Shown here: one piece after another, positions 11,811-25,300 of the stretch
Position numbering within the stretch: the stretch's first letter is position 1
Layout: each line of letters begins with the position of its first letter
Source of the DNA: Galbula dea
Lineage: Eukaryota; Chordata; Aves; Piciformes; Galbulidae
Reading direction: 5' to 3'
DNA length: 64,000 nt
NCBI GenBank assembly: GCA_013399015.1
Contig: VWZX01008950.1
Span: 53,565-117,564, forward strand
Program-made: the position numbers and the translations under genes
Notes under the pieces: model-generated
Told to the model about the DNA's origin: nothing
The model's input: the letters and a program-made list of their open reading frames with translations, nothing else
Databases searched by the model: none

Positions 11811-14800
11811 CTCTCCTGCTGCCATCTACTCCTTCCTATATTTTTTGACACATCCTGTTGAATTTAATACTTGTTTTCTGTTCCCTCTGGCTCTATAATT
11901 CTCTCACAATACTTTTAAGGCTGGCTGACATAGTTTCTGAGTAGCCACCTCTGACCCAGTCTTGGTAACTTTCCCACTTGTCCTTTCAAGATTCACAGGG
12001 CTAACTAGATGTAACCTGTGTTCTTGCTTATACAAGTAGAGATAATTCAAGAGCTAAGCTATTGGAGAGCTGGAACACTTGCTTCATTTATCTGCTCTTT
12101 AAACAAAAAAGTTTTATGTTCACAGTTCCATATCTAAATCATACATAAATGACTTGGCAGTAAGAGGCACATTTGATACTAGCTAACTTTTGCAAAGTAA
12201 CATTCTTTCAGAAGAGTACAAAGTTAATTCCATTGCAAAAGAAAGGCATTCGGTCATATAAACATGGCTGGAGAAAAGTAGCTTCTCTCTTAATTAAACA
12301 ATTTTAAAATAATTTAGTACAGATAGAATGAAATTAATAACGACACACAAATAATTTCTTTCCATATATACAAAAGCCTCATCTCCTCAGTCAACAATCT
12401 CTGTGCTAGCTATTTCCTGATCCAGTGTGATGGTTTGGACCTGGCTTTCTGCCAAATGCTCAAACCCTGGCCTGAGCAAAACCATTACACCCAGAAGGTA
12501 AAAAGCTATTTATTTCCTGTTGAAATGTGGATCAGTATGCTGGAAAAGAAAAAAAAAAAAAACAAACAATACCCAGAATTCTATGTAGCTGTTAACAATT
12601 ACCATTGACAGATAATTTGCAGAGAAAAAGAAAAAATTGTTTAAAATATGCCATGCCCTTTACAATCACTTCTCTTCTGCACTTACAAAGGCTGCATGTA
12701 TTTCATTTCAAAACAGAGGGGAGTGGACAAAAAGAAAATGTTCCTTCATTCTTATTACTTTCCCATCTCACAAAAATCTATCTATGCACTGAAATCTCAT
12801 CCCTGCCTCAATTTAGATACTATTTGCCAGCTTCTTGTAGAATTTCTCACTGTTCTCTGTAAGCAGCAAAATTAGGATAATGGAATGAAAGGCAAAGCTG
12901 AATTTAAAACATTTCATAAAGGATGTTCCTGGGACACAAGAGACAGAAAAAGGTGGTGGTACAAATATTAAGTCACCCCAGAAGTAAGATAATTTATACC
13001 CTGAATTTTAAGAAACAACATAACCAGACAATGTACAATCCTACTAATAATTCTGATGTGTGGTTATTTTGTGCAACCAGGTTGACTGGTTAGTTTCTCC
13101 AAAACACATGATAATGTTCCTGCTGAATACTCTACCAGGTCCTGTTGAACTGAAAGTGTGACTGGGCAGTGTATGTTATTCTATAGTGGCAGCTTTCTGT
13201 CCTTCAGATAACTTCAGGATAGACACCTCCAGCCTCTGTGAAAATAACATATCACAAGTATTTATAGACCTCCAGGAAACAGTATAGCAAAGTTAAAAAG
13301 AAAAAACAAAACCAAAGCCAAGCAAACAGAACCACAAAAGTAAAAGAAAAAAACCCAAACAAACAGAAAGTAAAGGGATCTTTGTTGTATTTCTTCCTCG
13401 TATCAGAGAATGACTATATCACATAACTTGAACTGTAAAATTTTATTTTGTGTCCTATTAATAGGTACAAGCTCCAATCAAAGACTAACACTATGCTGCA
13501 TCGATACTGCTTTGACAAACAATACTCTTTCTTAAATAGCTAGGTCAGAGAAACTAGGTTAGAATTTTCCCCAGGCTGCACCTTGTACCACTCTGCAAAG
13601 CTCCTTTCTTCTCCTGAGGAGATCTACTTTTACTGGAGATTCAGAGTAGTGAGAAGTATCCCAAGGTTGAAATAAAGTGGGACCGTGAACAGTCAGCTGA
13701 AAGGAACAGAACACACAAACAAAAGGATGCCATGGAGGCACGACCAGGGGATAAAGAACGCTGCACTGGGGCATAAGGGAAAGGAACAATGCTCATCTTG
13801 CAGAAGCAGTTGATGGTGGCAACAAACTCCTGTCTTTTGGTGCAGGATCCAGAAAGGGACAACCACGGTATTAAATAGATAGGAATAATTAATTCAGGGG
13901 AGTGGCTTCTGGTGGTCATGAGCTCATCCTTCTCAGTAGTTTACAGTCCCACTGAAATCACCTCCGTATAGCCTTCATTAATTGTCAAAATACAACCCAA
14001 GTACTACCCCACTTCAGACGGGATCTATACATTTTTAACTTGCTACTAAATAGCTGTCATGTACCCAACTTTTGTCTGGCATGACTATGCTGAAGTTGAT
14101 AAACAATACCTGACTGAATGCTTAACAAGTCTGGTTTTGTGGCTTGTGATGTTCCCAGCTACATCTCATCTTGATACCTGCATCTGATAAATGCAGTTGT
14201 GAAAACCTCTGCTTACTGTTATAATTTCTGTATTTGGCTGTTTATTTAAGATTGAGTCATTATTTTACTTATATCTCATTCTCCCTCCTTCATATCTGTA
14301 ATGTTTCAAAAGTCCCAAATAAATGAATGTGATATAAATAACTCTATTTTTATTGGCTAAGCATGACTGATTTCAGTTAATTAATAATTAACATTTCTGT
14401 CTGACAGAGATAATAGTCATAACAGTGTGTGCAAGAATATCTGAATTGCTGGAAATCAAAGGAGTTGCTCTTTAACCAGAAAGTCTTATCTATAGGTAAA
14501 ATAAGTGTAAGATGTTTTCATGAGACACGATAATACATCCAGTTTTTCTATTCACTATGACACAGGCCCAGTAGTAAATATTCTTCAGCCTTTAGATCAC
14601 ATTGTCTGAATTTTTATTTTTTTTTTTCATTATAATACTGCATGTGTTAATATAGTGTTTGAATGACCATGAAAAAATTTTTGGGAAGGTAACCAAAACT
14701 CAAGATAGAAAGTGGTTTTTCTCCATGTTACTCTTGTTTCTTCAGTATTGTTTAATACTAAGACCAAGTAACTCAAATGGAACAACAGCATACATGTATA

Positions 14801-14855
14801 AACCAAAAGACTTCCATTAAGAATCACAGGCACATAGAGTGTCTTGGTATCATCA
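11811..14855. other. unique noncoding with a possible LTR scrap
   Basis: No gene is visible. At about 12427-12480 the string TGTGATGGTTTGGACCTGGC resembles the first bases of an avian ERV LTR, but too little follows to be sure. A-rich simple sequence lies at 12546-12568 and 13295-13370. The 13560-13920 part is less AT-rich and open on the minus strand but unrecognised. Confidence 0.45.
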
Positions 14856-15152
14856 TCATGGCCAGGCTTCACGAACGAAGATTTGGGAAGGGCTCTACCC
14901 ACATTTGTTGCAAGTGCATTGGTGGCTAAAAAGGCCAATACGAGATAGGCATGTACGGTTGCAAAAGACACAGCAGAAAGACTCCTTAGATGGTGTGTTC
15001 TGCAAGGCACGATTCTTTCTGTGCTGTCTTTTCTCCTCAAGGGTGATCCTGCGTGCTTTCTCAAAAGCATCTGCAGCATTATAGATGGTGTGTCTCCAGG
15101 CCTCCCTCTTGGAGGCCAGAGTAGACCAGCTATGAAGATCAATGTGGCCAAG
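14856..15152 (-). pseudogene. C-terminus of a non-CR1 LINE ORF with zinc finger, degraded
   Basis: The minus-strand translation reads a helical basic stretch (AWRHTIYNAADAFEKARRI, then EEKRQHRKNRAL), followed by CVFCNRTCLSRIGL. This is the typical C-terminal end of LINE polymerases of the RTE/jockey-like groups, where W-R-x-A-I, a charged helix and a C-x2-C-x-RxCxSRIGLxSH-type finger close the protein. A one-base frameshift just after SRIGL moves the expected SH...C residues into the next frame. Stops and the loss of upstream RT leave only about 100 codons. It is clearly not CR1, whose ORF ends differently. Family assignment within the LINEs is uncertain; avian RTE elements are one candidate. 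Sparse ATG repeats just after the ORF may be its 3' tail. Confidence 0.65.
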
Positions 15153-18100
15153 GCTGAGATCTTGGTATAGTAGGAAGAGATAAGATAGAAATCATATGTT
15201 CTAAGATATTAAGAGAAATAATTGTCAATACTAATATCATGGTGAGTAAGGTTTCTCTTTAGACAAGAAACAGAAAATTGTGTAATTTCTGTGCCCTTAC
15301 TGAGATACTAATTAATGTAATCAATAAATGGCAGGAAATGCAGCAATTTAAAAATAATTATTCAGAGGTTAGATATACAAAATGAGCTTTGCAAGAAATT
15401 ATACTCATCTAATATTTTCTGAAGCACTAATTCTAGAATATAGTGCTATTACTCCATTGCAACTACAGGAATCTATTAACATAATGTCATTTGAGCTCAT
15501 GCTTCCCCTCTTCAGTTGAAATTTCGAATTATTAATTGACTCATGCAGTAGATGGCACACATAATCCTCTGTAGACTGGAAGCACTGGTTTCTTGAAGAG
15601 AAGTTGCACCCTAAGATGCCTAATGGCCCTTGTCATTCTAGCAGGTAATTAAAAGGCTTCCCACTTTGGCAATTAGCCAGGAGAAAAGCAGATGGAATAC
15701 TCCACTTGTAAAGCAAGGAATGAAGCTCATGCTTTGAAGAAGGAATGATAATATTTTGCAATTCAATAATGTCTTTTCTTCAGGGATTTGAAATAAATTA
15801 ATAAGCATTAATTAATATGATCTCATAAATTCCGTGGGAAATACTTGTGGTACCCATTATAAAAGGGGACAAAAAGGAATTCATTGCCTCAATTTCCACA
15901 GGTTTATTATTTTTGGATGCCTCAGTACAGATGAATTTAGTTGGATTATTATTTTGGGGGAACTGTTGAGCATTTATGGTCCCACTAAAACAAAAGGATT
16001 TTTTCATGGATGTATTTTGTGTGACAATCAGAATTCTTACACAGTACTAGCAGCATTTAAGAGATAGAAACTTGAAAATTAACATGGTGCCAGGCAAAAT
16101 CTTACTGCTGATGCAGACACAGTAACAGATAAAAATATTACAGTGTAGCAATATTAAACATAATGGTAAACACATGAAGTCTTTCATTTTGGGACACTTA
16201 AAATCATTTTTTCTATAAAAATACTTGAAGAAAATAATATATTAATGTTTTGTCTGGTCATCTGATCAAATGATGTGTTCCAGCTCCTCAGAGGAATTCT
16301 GTGAGAACTTTCCTTTCTGCAAAACTAGGATGAGTCTCAACTATTAACAGAGATAACATCCATGACTATAAAACAGCAAATGTGTTATAAACGCTCTGCT
16401 ATGGAGCTTTTATAACTACTAATAAAGCTTAAATTCTCTCTCTCTTCTTTTTTTTTCTCTTATGTTTTGCATTTGCTGTCTAGGTAAAGCAATTTTTAGC
16501 TGACCTATGTACCTTTCAAATGCATAAAACTCCAAATACTTTAAAGAGAGAAATTATTTTGTCAAAACACTAGCAATCAATATGTGTATCTCCTTCAAGA
16601 ACAAGGCTTCTTGAAGAAGAACAAAATAAAGGAAACTCAGAGTAGTTTATCACAGATGTAATCTTTAAGACAAACATGTTTTTAAAAGAGTTCTTTAAGA
16701 GAGACTGCAAATCACCTGGATGGAGATTTTCTGTTCCGGAAGTACGCATTGCATTGTCAGAATCATAAGCCAATACTACTTGCAAGGAAAACAGCAAAAT
16801 AGGGCTAAATTTTGTCTAATATGAAGTGTTTATATTTTTTTCTACAAACACCTAAAAAACCCCTTCAAATTTCAGTCAAAGCACTTATAATTTGGGAAGT
16901 TTTGGAAGATGTTCTGTCAAGTACATGTCCAAGAGCATACCCTCTGTTGTAAGAGATGACAAAAAGCTTTTAAACTGTGTGATTACAGGTATCACATATC
17001 TTAATGCAAATGCTTCACTTGCTGATATAATTATTAATGCAAAATAGTCATTAATTATTAATGCAAATAGTCACTTAGATTAGTAAGAAAATTAAGTTGA
17101 TTCTATGTAATGCAGCAAGTTTAAATCTGGTTATTGATGACAGGATACATCTCAGTAGTGCTTTTACTATTTCTAATTAAAGAAATTATTTAAGTATCAA
17201 TGCTTAATCAGTTTCTTTAACTAGGGCATAGAAAACAAAATAGTCAATTTGAAAAGTTTTCACACTAGCTTTCTCTGGACTTCAAGAGGAATAAACTTAG
17301 AAAGGATGAGCTTTATTTACAGTCTAAGTTATGTAGGAGCATCCATACAGATTATTTTCCTATTGTTCAGGAAGCTCAGTGTTCCCTTGCACAGTGTCAA
17401 GGTGACACAAATGAATCTGCAGTGACCACTTCCCAAGAGCCTTAGGAACTTGCTGTCATTGTTAACATTGGGGTCTGGATTATAGCAGTTTTACTGAAAT
17501 CTGTGCAAAGTTTTTCTTGGTTTTAACCCAAGTTCAAATTAAATAAATTACTGAAAGGATAGCAAGTTTGTAGAAGGCAGGTCACAGAACGGTGAGAAAC
17601 AAAGGGGATCCAACTAATAATGTGAGTCTGGGTCTGATGCAACTGATGCAAGCATCAGTGATGTAATGCTGCAGGACAAACATGCTTAGTGGTTCCAACA
17701 AGAATGACTCCAAAATGAGCCAAAGCCACCTTTTTTGATTGTTTTGAAGCCCTTTAAACTAAATGTTTGCCTTATAATCAGGGTTTGGGTATCCGGCTAC
17801 GGGATTGTTTGCCTTCTGGCTCTGTGCAGTCCATCTACCTTGCAATCAAAGATAAAATGAGAAGGCTACTTTTTCATGACCTCCTTTGACTCCTGAGCAG
17901 CAGTTTCCAAGAAATCAAGGCCTGTTAAGCATCATATTGTTGAAGAAATTGATATGAAGACCTAAGGATAAATAGAAATGGGAAGACAGACTTGCATATG
18001 TACAAAGGAAAATACTGACAATGAAGACAGGTTGCAATAAAAGATAAAATGAGAAATATGTAGGATTTGGAAGAGAAATAGCATAATTTCATATTCATTT

Positions 18101-19869
18101 TGCTTATCTCTAAGCAGGGGACTTAACTCATATGCAAAATGTTGAACAGGCAATTGAAATAATATACAAAAAGAACGAGCAACAGCCAAACTATCATATT
18201 CATATCTACTTTGTGTGTGGATATATATTTTCTGCCTTTCTAGGTAAAGCATTTTATCTTTTGAAAGTACTTTTGTTGAAGGCTTAAAAGCTTTTTAAAA
18301 GTCATGTGTGGGTTGAGAAGAGCTGGCTGTTTGCTTTGGTATTTAGCATGCTCCATTGTTGTTATGACAGGCTTCTGTATACTCCAAGTTTTCCCAGAAC
18401 AGCTATGATGTTTTAGGGCCTTTTCCTTCCTGTATGAAAATAATTTTATTAAATCACTTCCCAGGTGTTATTTTGCCAATTAATCCTATGCATTCCCTTA
18501 TGTGACCACATTAAATGTTCATTTTTATTTCTTTTATGTTTCAGTGTATGTGCACAATGTCACTGTGCTGAATTTAGAGATGAGTTATATGGTTTGGTCA
18601 TATTTACAAATACGTTATACATAAATTTTTAATACAGATACAGACATATAAGCAAATCCTGGTCAAAATAATGAAAAAGAAATCCTCCAGGGCAGCAAAC
18701 AGAAATACTAGCATAATAAAATACAGAAGGCAAAATGAGTGGAGGAGTGAAGCATAATACCTAAGGGTGGTAGCAGTCTGCTAAACGTGATTACTTAAAA
18801 TGAAATAAGGGTAGTGAGGAAGCGAACCTAAAAGCATAAAGATAATGAAAGTTTGAGCATCTCAAATAGGAGCATTCTGCATTCAGCTCTTAGAAAAATA
18901 AGTTTATGTAGCCTTTTTAGTAGCGAATAAGATGCAGCAATATCTTGTAAAAGTTTTTGTCAGAAGTGTTAGGTCAGCTGTGGCTTCTTTACTGGTAATC
19001 AGCAGAAAAGTTGTCTTCTAATACATCTGTAAGGCAATAACTCTACAAACATAGTCAAAACTGATACTAAGAAATGCAGCTAGTTTGTTTCTCCTAACAT
19101 TTCTATGCCTACTAACAATCAATTACATAGAGGAAAAACTAATGTTGGCATATGTGAATGGAAACATGCTTTAACTGGGTCATCTTCAAGATAGAACTTA
19201 AACATTAAGGTAAAAGTCTTGCTTTGCAACCTTATACCATAAAGTTACAAGAATCCAACTATATGAATATGTATACACATATTTTGACCAATTTTCTACT
19301 TTATCTATGGATTTTAAATTATTTTTATTTAGTATGGAATGAACTGAAGGATTTTGTCATGTAATGTTGGTGCACAGCACACAGGATGGTGACCTCCTAA
19401 TACAGATTATTTTGATTTTCTTTATTCTGTGAAAAGAATATACTTAGTCCCAAAACTCAAAGCTCTCATTCTTCAAAAAGTAGTTCATATGTAGTCATTA
19501 TTACTACAGCTGTGTGGTAAGTTATTTTCTTGTATTCAAAATGACCCCAAACTTTGTCATGATTAAAAACAATACACTATTATGTACTCAGGATGGAGGT
19601 CTCCATTATTTTGATTTGAAATCTACCACTGCAGGAAATGGCATAATTGGTTTTGTCATGAACTCCACTAACAGTATGTATCAATGAAAAGAATTTCCCT
19701 CAGAAAATTCTCATCACTTCTAGCTCTGACTTCATATCTCAGAGAAGTAGTTCACTGTGACATGTACATATCATCTGGAACAAAATATATAGAGGTTCTA
19801 TTTGTCTAGTGGGAAAGCTGTTGAAAGATAATCTTCATCTCTGTTTTGTGTAAACCTCCTATGTAATGG
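15153..19869. other. unique noncoding, AT-rich
   Basis: Nearly 5 kb without a recognisable gene or repeat. Small repeated phrases occur (for example TTATTAATGCAAA at about 17031-17065, twice). Open frames reach 96 residues and are low-complexity. Confidence 0.5.
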
Positions 19870-20213
19870 TGTGATGTATATGGACTGAGAAAAGCGGTGT
19901 TGCTTTATTCTGCCCCTTCACCCTCTCAGCAGGATAAGGACAGGGAGTAAGAAGGGAGAGGGTAAGGGGGGAGTGGAGGCAAGGTGATGTTTGTTTGTTT
20001 CTCACTATCCAGCTCAATGTTTGACTGGCAATAATGAAAGCATTTTTCTCCAAATTGAGTCTGTTTCACCTGTGAGAGAGATTGATGAGTGATCTCCCTG
20101 TCTATCTCAGCCCATGAGCTTTACCATCTTACTTTCTCCCCTGTCCTGTTGAGGAGGAGAAGTGGAAGAGTGTTTAGGTGAGGATTTGGCATGTGGCCAT
20201 GGTCAACCCACCA
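19870..20213 (+). mobile_element. ERV LTR, 3' part, sense
   Basis: The last 200 bases follow the 3' part of a common avian ERV LTR: GAGTCTGTTTCACCTGTGA, then GAGTGATCTC, CCTGTCTATCTCAGCCCATG, CTCCCCTGTCC, TTGAGGAGGAGAAGTGG and the terminal GGTCAACCCACCA. An AATAATGAAAGCA segment sits where the polyadenylation signal would be and looks mutated. The U3 half with the promoter is missing or too diverged. No retroviral genes flank it. Confidence 0.68.
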
Positions 20214-20339
20214 CTGTTTTTTAAAACATTTTTTAGTACGAATATTGCATTAAAGCATTTCCTAAATTGTTTGACAATCTTTTACTTTCTGGAACATCAC
20301 AGTCAAGATTTTAAAAGAAAAGAGAGAAGAAGAGTGAGA

Positions 20340-20735
20340 TATGACCACCTTTGGTTCCAGTGAAGTTTTCTACAACCGGTCCCAGGCCTCAAGTTCTTGG
20401 GTGGTAGGTGCAAATCCAGGGACATCATGCAGAACCGGTACAGGTCCCAAGTTTTTTCATGGTGGATACACACTGACCAATATGCCACCATCCTTTTTAT
20501 ACATCCAGGATGTGAGTGGAGTGGCCACAGCCATGTAACAGAGAAATTAACTCAAGAAAAAGATGATGTCCCACCTTCACAGAACTTCTCTCAGCCCTTG
20601 CCTTGGGTCAGGGAGGAACAGGGTCATTGCTGTACTTCACACCTCCCACCTCCAGGCAGGCCTTTCTTGTCCTCCACCCAGGTGACAGTATTGTTTCATC
20701 ACTACTCAATGTTTGAGACATCAATCCTTTAAGGA
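20340..20735 (-). mobile_element. candidate ERV LTR or other mobile fragment, antisense
   Basis: This GC-richer block stands out from its AT-rich flanks. On the minus strand it has a good TATA motif (TATAAAAAGG, 20501-20492), then an inverted CCAAT (ATTGG) about 15 bases after it, and two related ACCGGT-containing strings further on. These suggest an LTR, but no TG...CA ends or target duplication are clear. Two plus frames (20341-20538 and 20397-20732) are probably incidental. Confidence 0.35.
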
Positions 20736-20921
20736 GCAGTCAGGCTCCTACACTCATAGGATTTAACACAATTTAAAACTTCATAGTCCCTTAATTTCCT
20801 TCAACAAGATAAATAGAAAATATTTACCTCAGGAAGAAAAATAAAAAATAAAAAATTGAGTTATGATAAAAATTTTCATGTGCTTTTATGAGAAAATGTC
20901 TTTACTCCTCTTTTTTTCCCA

Positions 20922-22330
20922 AACAAGATCGGGCTGGAGGGGATCCACCCAAAAGTACTGAGGGAGCTGGTGGAAGTGCTCATCAAGCCACCTGAAATCA
21001 TTTATCATCCTGGTTAACTGGGTAGGCTGCAGCTGGCTGTATCCCATCTACAGAAAGGGCCAGAAGGAGGATCCATGGAACTACAGCCTATCAGCCTGAT
21101 CTCAATGCCAAGGAAGGTTATGGAGAAGATCGTCCTGAGAGCCATCACATGACGCATACATGACAACCAGGTGAACAGGCTCAGTCAGCTTAAGTTTATG
21201 AAAAACAGATGGTCCTGCTTGACTAAGAGGATCTTATTCTATGACAAAATGACCCACTTAGTGGATGAGGGAAAGGCTGTGGATGTTGTCTACCTAGACT
21301 TTAGTAAAGCTTTTGACACTGTTTCCCACAGCATTCTCCTGGAGAAATTGGCTGCTTATGGATTGGATGGGAGAATACTTTACTGGGTAAAAAACTGTCT
21401 GCATAGCCAGGCCCAAAGAGTAGTGGTGAATGGAGGTAAATCTAGTTAGTGATCAGTCACAAGTGGTGTTCCTCAGGGCTCAGTACTGGAGCCAGTTCTC
21501 TTCAATATATTGATCTGTGGTCAAGGTGAGAGGATTAAGGGCACCCTCACTAAGTTTGCAGATGTCACCAAGTTAGACAAGAATGTTAATCTCCTTGAGG
21601 GTAGGCAGGGTCTGTAGCAGGATCTGGACAGGCTGCATCAATGAGATGAGGCCAATGGAATGAGGTTCAACAGGGCCAAATGTTGGGTCCTACACTTGGG
21701 TCACAACAACCCCATGTAACACTACAGGCTTAGGGCTGTCTGGAAAGCTACCTAGCAGAATATGTCCTGGGGGTGTTGGTCAACAGCCGGCTGAATATGA
21801 GCCAGCAGCATGCCCTGATAAGCAAGAAGGTAAATGGCATCCTGGGTTGTAGCTAAAATACTGTGGCCAACAGAACAAGGGAAGTGATTGTCCCTCTGTA
21901 CTCATCACTAATGAGGCTGCAACTTGAGTAGTGTATTCTGTTTTGGGCCCCTCACTATAAGAATGACATTGAGTTGCTGGAGTATGCCCAAAGAAGTTGA
22001 TGAAGGGTTAAAAACTCAAGTCTTATGAGGAGTAGTTGAGGGAGCTAGGAGTTAGTCTCTTCTCCCAAGTAAGAGGGTAGAACAAGAGGAAACAACTTCA
22101 AGTTGCACCAGGGGAAGTGTAGATTTAGTATGAGGAAAAATTTCTTCACAGAAAGGGTTGCGAGGTCCTGGAGCAGGTTGAGCAGGGAAGTGGTAGAGTC
22201 ACTCTTTAAAACATATGTAGAAGTGGTGCTTAGGGACATGGTTTAGTGGTGGACTTGGTAGTACCAGTTTAACAGTTGGGCTTAATAATCAAGAAGGTTT
22301 CTTCCAATCAGAATAATTTTGTGATTCTAA
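20922..22330 (+). mobile_element. CR1 LINE, 5'-truncated sense copy of 1.4 kb
   Basis: The element opens in the RT N-terminal region (GGGGATCCACCC, then CTGAGGGAGCTGG) and runs to a worn tail, TTTTGTGATTCT. The best frame, 21171-21449, gives the RT palm block AVDVVYLDFSKAFDTVSHSI with its first catalytic aspartate. The FADD box at about 21555 is KFADVTKL: the second catalytic aspartate is now valine. An in-frame stop follows NGGKSS at 21447-21449, and frameshifts break the rest. The 3' part holds the CR1 text GACATGGTTTAGTGGTGGAC close to the tail. Fairly high divergence suggests an older copy than those at 62-64 kb. It is not functional. Confidence 0.93.
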
Positions 22331-25300
22331 AATAAGATACATATAGAAGTCAAATGAAAAAGTCATTTAAACCTCACTTCTGGATTTAGTATTCAGCTGT
22401 GCTTTGGAAGAGTCTGCTGAGCCAAAATAAACTTTATTATTTACTATAGATTAATTGGTTATGCAATATATAACAAATATTTTCACTAGGGTCTTCATGT
22501 TCTATTTACCCTGATGCACTAAACTAATGCAAATTATGTCTATTTACTGTTCAATATGGTGTGTTTTAATAGATGTACAACAAATGACTGAATGCATTTA
22601 GCAAGTAAAATCACTATTAATTGCTTAAGATAAATTACAGAGGCATTAGCACTGTTAGGTAGACAAAGTGTTTACAGCTCCAGTAATGTTTGATATTGTT
22701 TGCTTATTTTTTAAAAATAAAGTGAGAAAATAAATGGGGTTTTACTAATGAAAGAAGGGTTATTTTATTAAAGGTTTCCAGAATACACTTGATGTCAACA
22801 TTTTTTCCTAGATATTAACTAAGGAAAACTCTGAATGTGAAAATTATTTTAATAACACAAAAAAAATCTGTAAGATTTAATGATAAAAAATATTTTATAA
22901 CCATTTCCATTAATTATGCCTATAGCTTTATTAAGTTATTGCTTAATTAAGCTTAGTGTCAATGTTTTAAATGTTCTTTTTTTGTCGTGTCCTCAAACAT
23001 GATGAGTAATCAAATATGAAGAGTACTCAACACTAAGGCTATGTCTACCTCAGTACCTAGAATGTACCAATAAGAACAAATTTGTGAAGAAAAATAATGG
23101 ACATTAAGGACCAACATCCACACTGTAGAAGTCAGGGGGTGCATAATAGTGAATCTGTTTTTTTCTCACGACCTGAATGTCCATTAAGTGGATGCAGTGT
23201 ACCAGGTGTGCTTATGAAATATATCTGTGATTTGGCATAATTCAAGAAAAATACAGTTCATGAATTCCAAGATCACCTGATTTTATTAAAAAAAAATAAC
23301 TTAAATGGGTATGAATCAGGAGATTCAAAGGAAAAGGTGAGTGTTGATCCAAACCAAAATGCTATTGCAGAGGTTCTCAAAGTGGAAGGAATAAAAGTAC
23401 TATGGTTTAGAACATGGCACATTTTCCTACATTGTTCTGCTGAGGGACATTTCTCCTTACTGGAAGGTTCACCTTTAAGGGAAAACATTTACACTCAGCT
23501 TCTGACTCTCATAAAGCCAGACTCCAAGATGCCTATAGGTGAAATGGATCATATATCATTCTCCTCCAAAGCAGTGAACTTTAATGAACTAAATTTAGCA
23601 ACTATTTTTAATATAGAGATGTATCTGCTTCTTAGCAGAGTGTCTTGTTTGACTGATCAAAACATTCCTAATGCTCTTCCTGTCCTAATGCATTAAAAGG
23701 CGCCAAGGATGCCTTGTATAAAAAAGCCTTCCATTATATATGATCACATTTTAAATTTCATGTAGTAATAAATTTTTAATGTCATTATCTTTTCTACTTA
23801 TTCAAGCATTGTAGACATTTTCTTCATCTCAGTTTTGATAACACTGTATTTCATCTAACACTTGAATAAGACTTATGCCAATATATACTTTCTCTCAGCC
23901 CTATAACTTTTTGAGTCTTTATATTCCATTAAACATTCTACTAAATGTAACATTTCAGCTGTATTTAGAACTCCTTTTCCTTGCAATATCTTTAGTAGCT
24001 GTATTATTCTTTTATTCCACCAAGGAACACGGATTTTCAATACCTTTCTAGCAAAAGGATAAAAAATATTTTTATTAGCTTCTCTTACAGCTGCATTCAC
24101 CTTATTAGTATTAAAAAAGCCAGTATCATCATTTGTATTTGTATTTTTCTATTTCCTATAAACCTTCTCATTCAGTCCTAGGTGAAAATTGATGAAATTC
24201 TGTTTTAGATAAAAGTTGACTTTTTATTCTCAATCTCTCTTTTGAAAAACTTGGCAAATGAATGCAAAGCAAGACAAAATGAAATGCTTACAAACATTTG
24301 ACTAATGGTTCTTGGAAGCAGTTCTAGCTTTCATGTATTGTGTCCTTGCATTTGAAAGAAGAATGAAGTATGACATAAGGCAGCAAAGTAGCACTATCCT
24401 GTTAAATTTCTATTTCTATTTGCAGTATTTTTATATGCTGCTCTAGGTGTAAGACATATAGCAAAACTAAATGTCATAATATGATCTGCTTCTCAAAGTG
24501 CTATGCCAGAAAATTGTTGCAAAATTCTAAACTCTTGCAATATTCTTTAATCTACAAAATCAGCTCTGAAAAAAATACATACAGAAGGATGGAAAATAAG
24601 GCTACCATAAACCCCTTGTCTACACTGCCCAGACTTCAACAGACACAGTCTAGTTATATGATATTCTTTCCTTGTATCATTGCAAGGGCTAGTCTATACT
24701 AGTCCATTAATTTGACAAAATTCCATTAGAAATTGTACATCAATACTAACAAAAGAAGGAAAATAATACAAAGACTCTGGACACCTTTTTGTCACACAGC
24801 TGAAATAAATAAAGAAGAATTTCTTATGCTGGCTTCACAGCAGCTACGTGAGTGCTAATTAAAACCAAATAGTTTCGAGAAAAGAGCTGATACTGCTCCA
24901 TGCAGTCATAAAGATTCCTTTGTAAAGCCCAAATTTTGCACTAAACTAAAAGAGGAAAAAAATCGTGTTTCAAAACAGGTTTCTTATTAATGAAACAGAA
25001 CTTCATATTTTTATTGCTTGTCAAAGTTTTTCTCTTCATTGTCAATGATCATTAATGAAGAAAAAGATGAAAGAGAGGCCAACATTTAAAATAAATCTAG
25101 ATGCCACTGAATATTGTTTTTCACTATATATACAATTAAATTGTTATTAAATATGAAGTTCAAGCTATGGAAGGTGATTCAATAGCCAAGTTGTGTCTAA
25201 AGAAACAATTGTGTTAACATAAAATACATTTCCTTTAAATAACTGCATTCTACACGATGTCCAACAAACTGTTAAACAACTAAAGGTCTTGTTTTCATGC

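Noticed and set aside
13559..13919. Overlapping minus-strand frames in a less AT-rich block
   Set aside because: Two frames overlap, neither shows a domain, and the codon pattern is not consistent. No basis for a gene.
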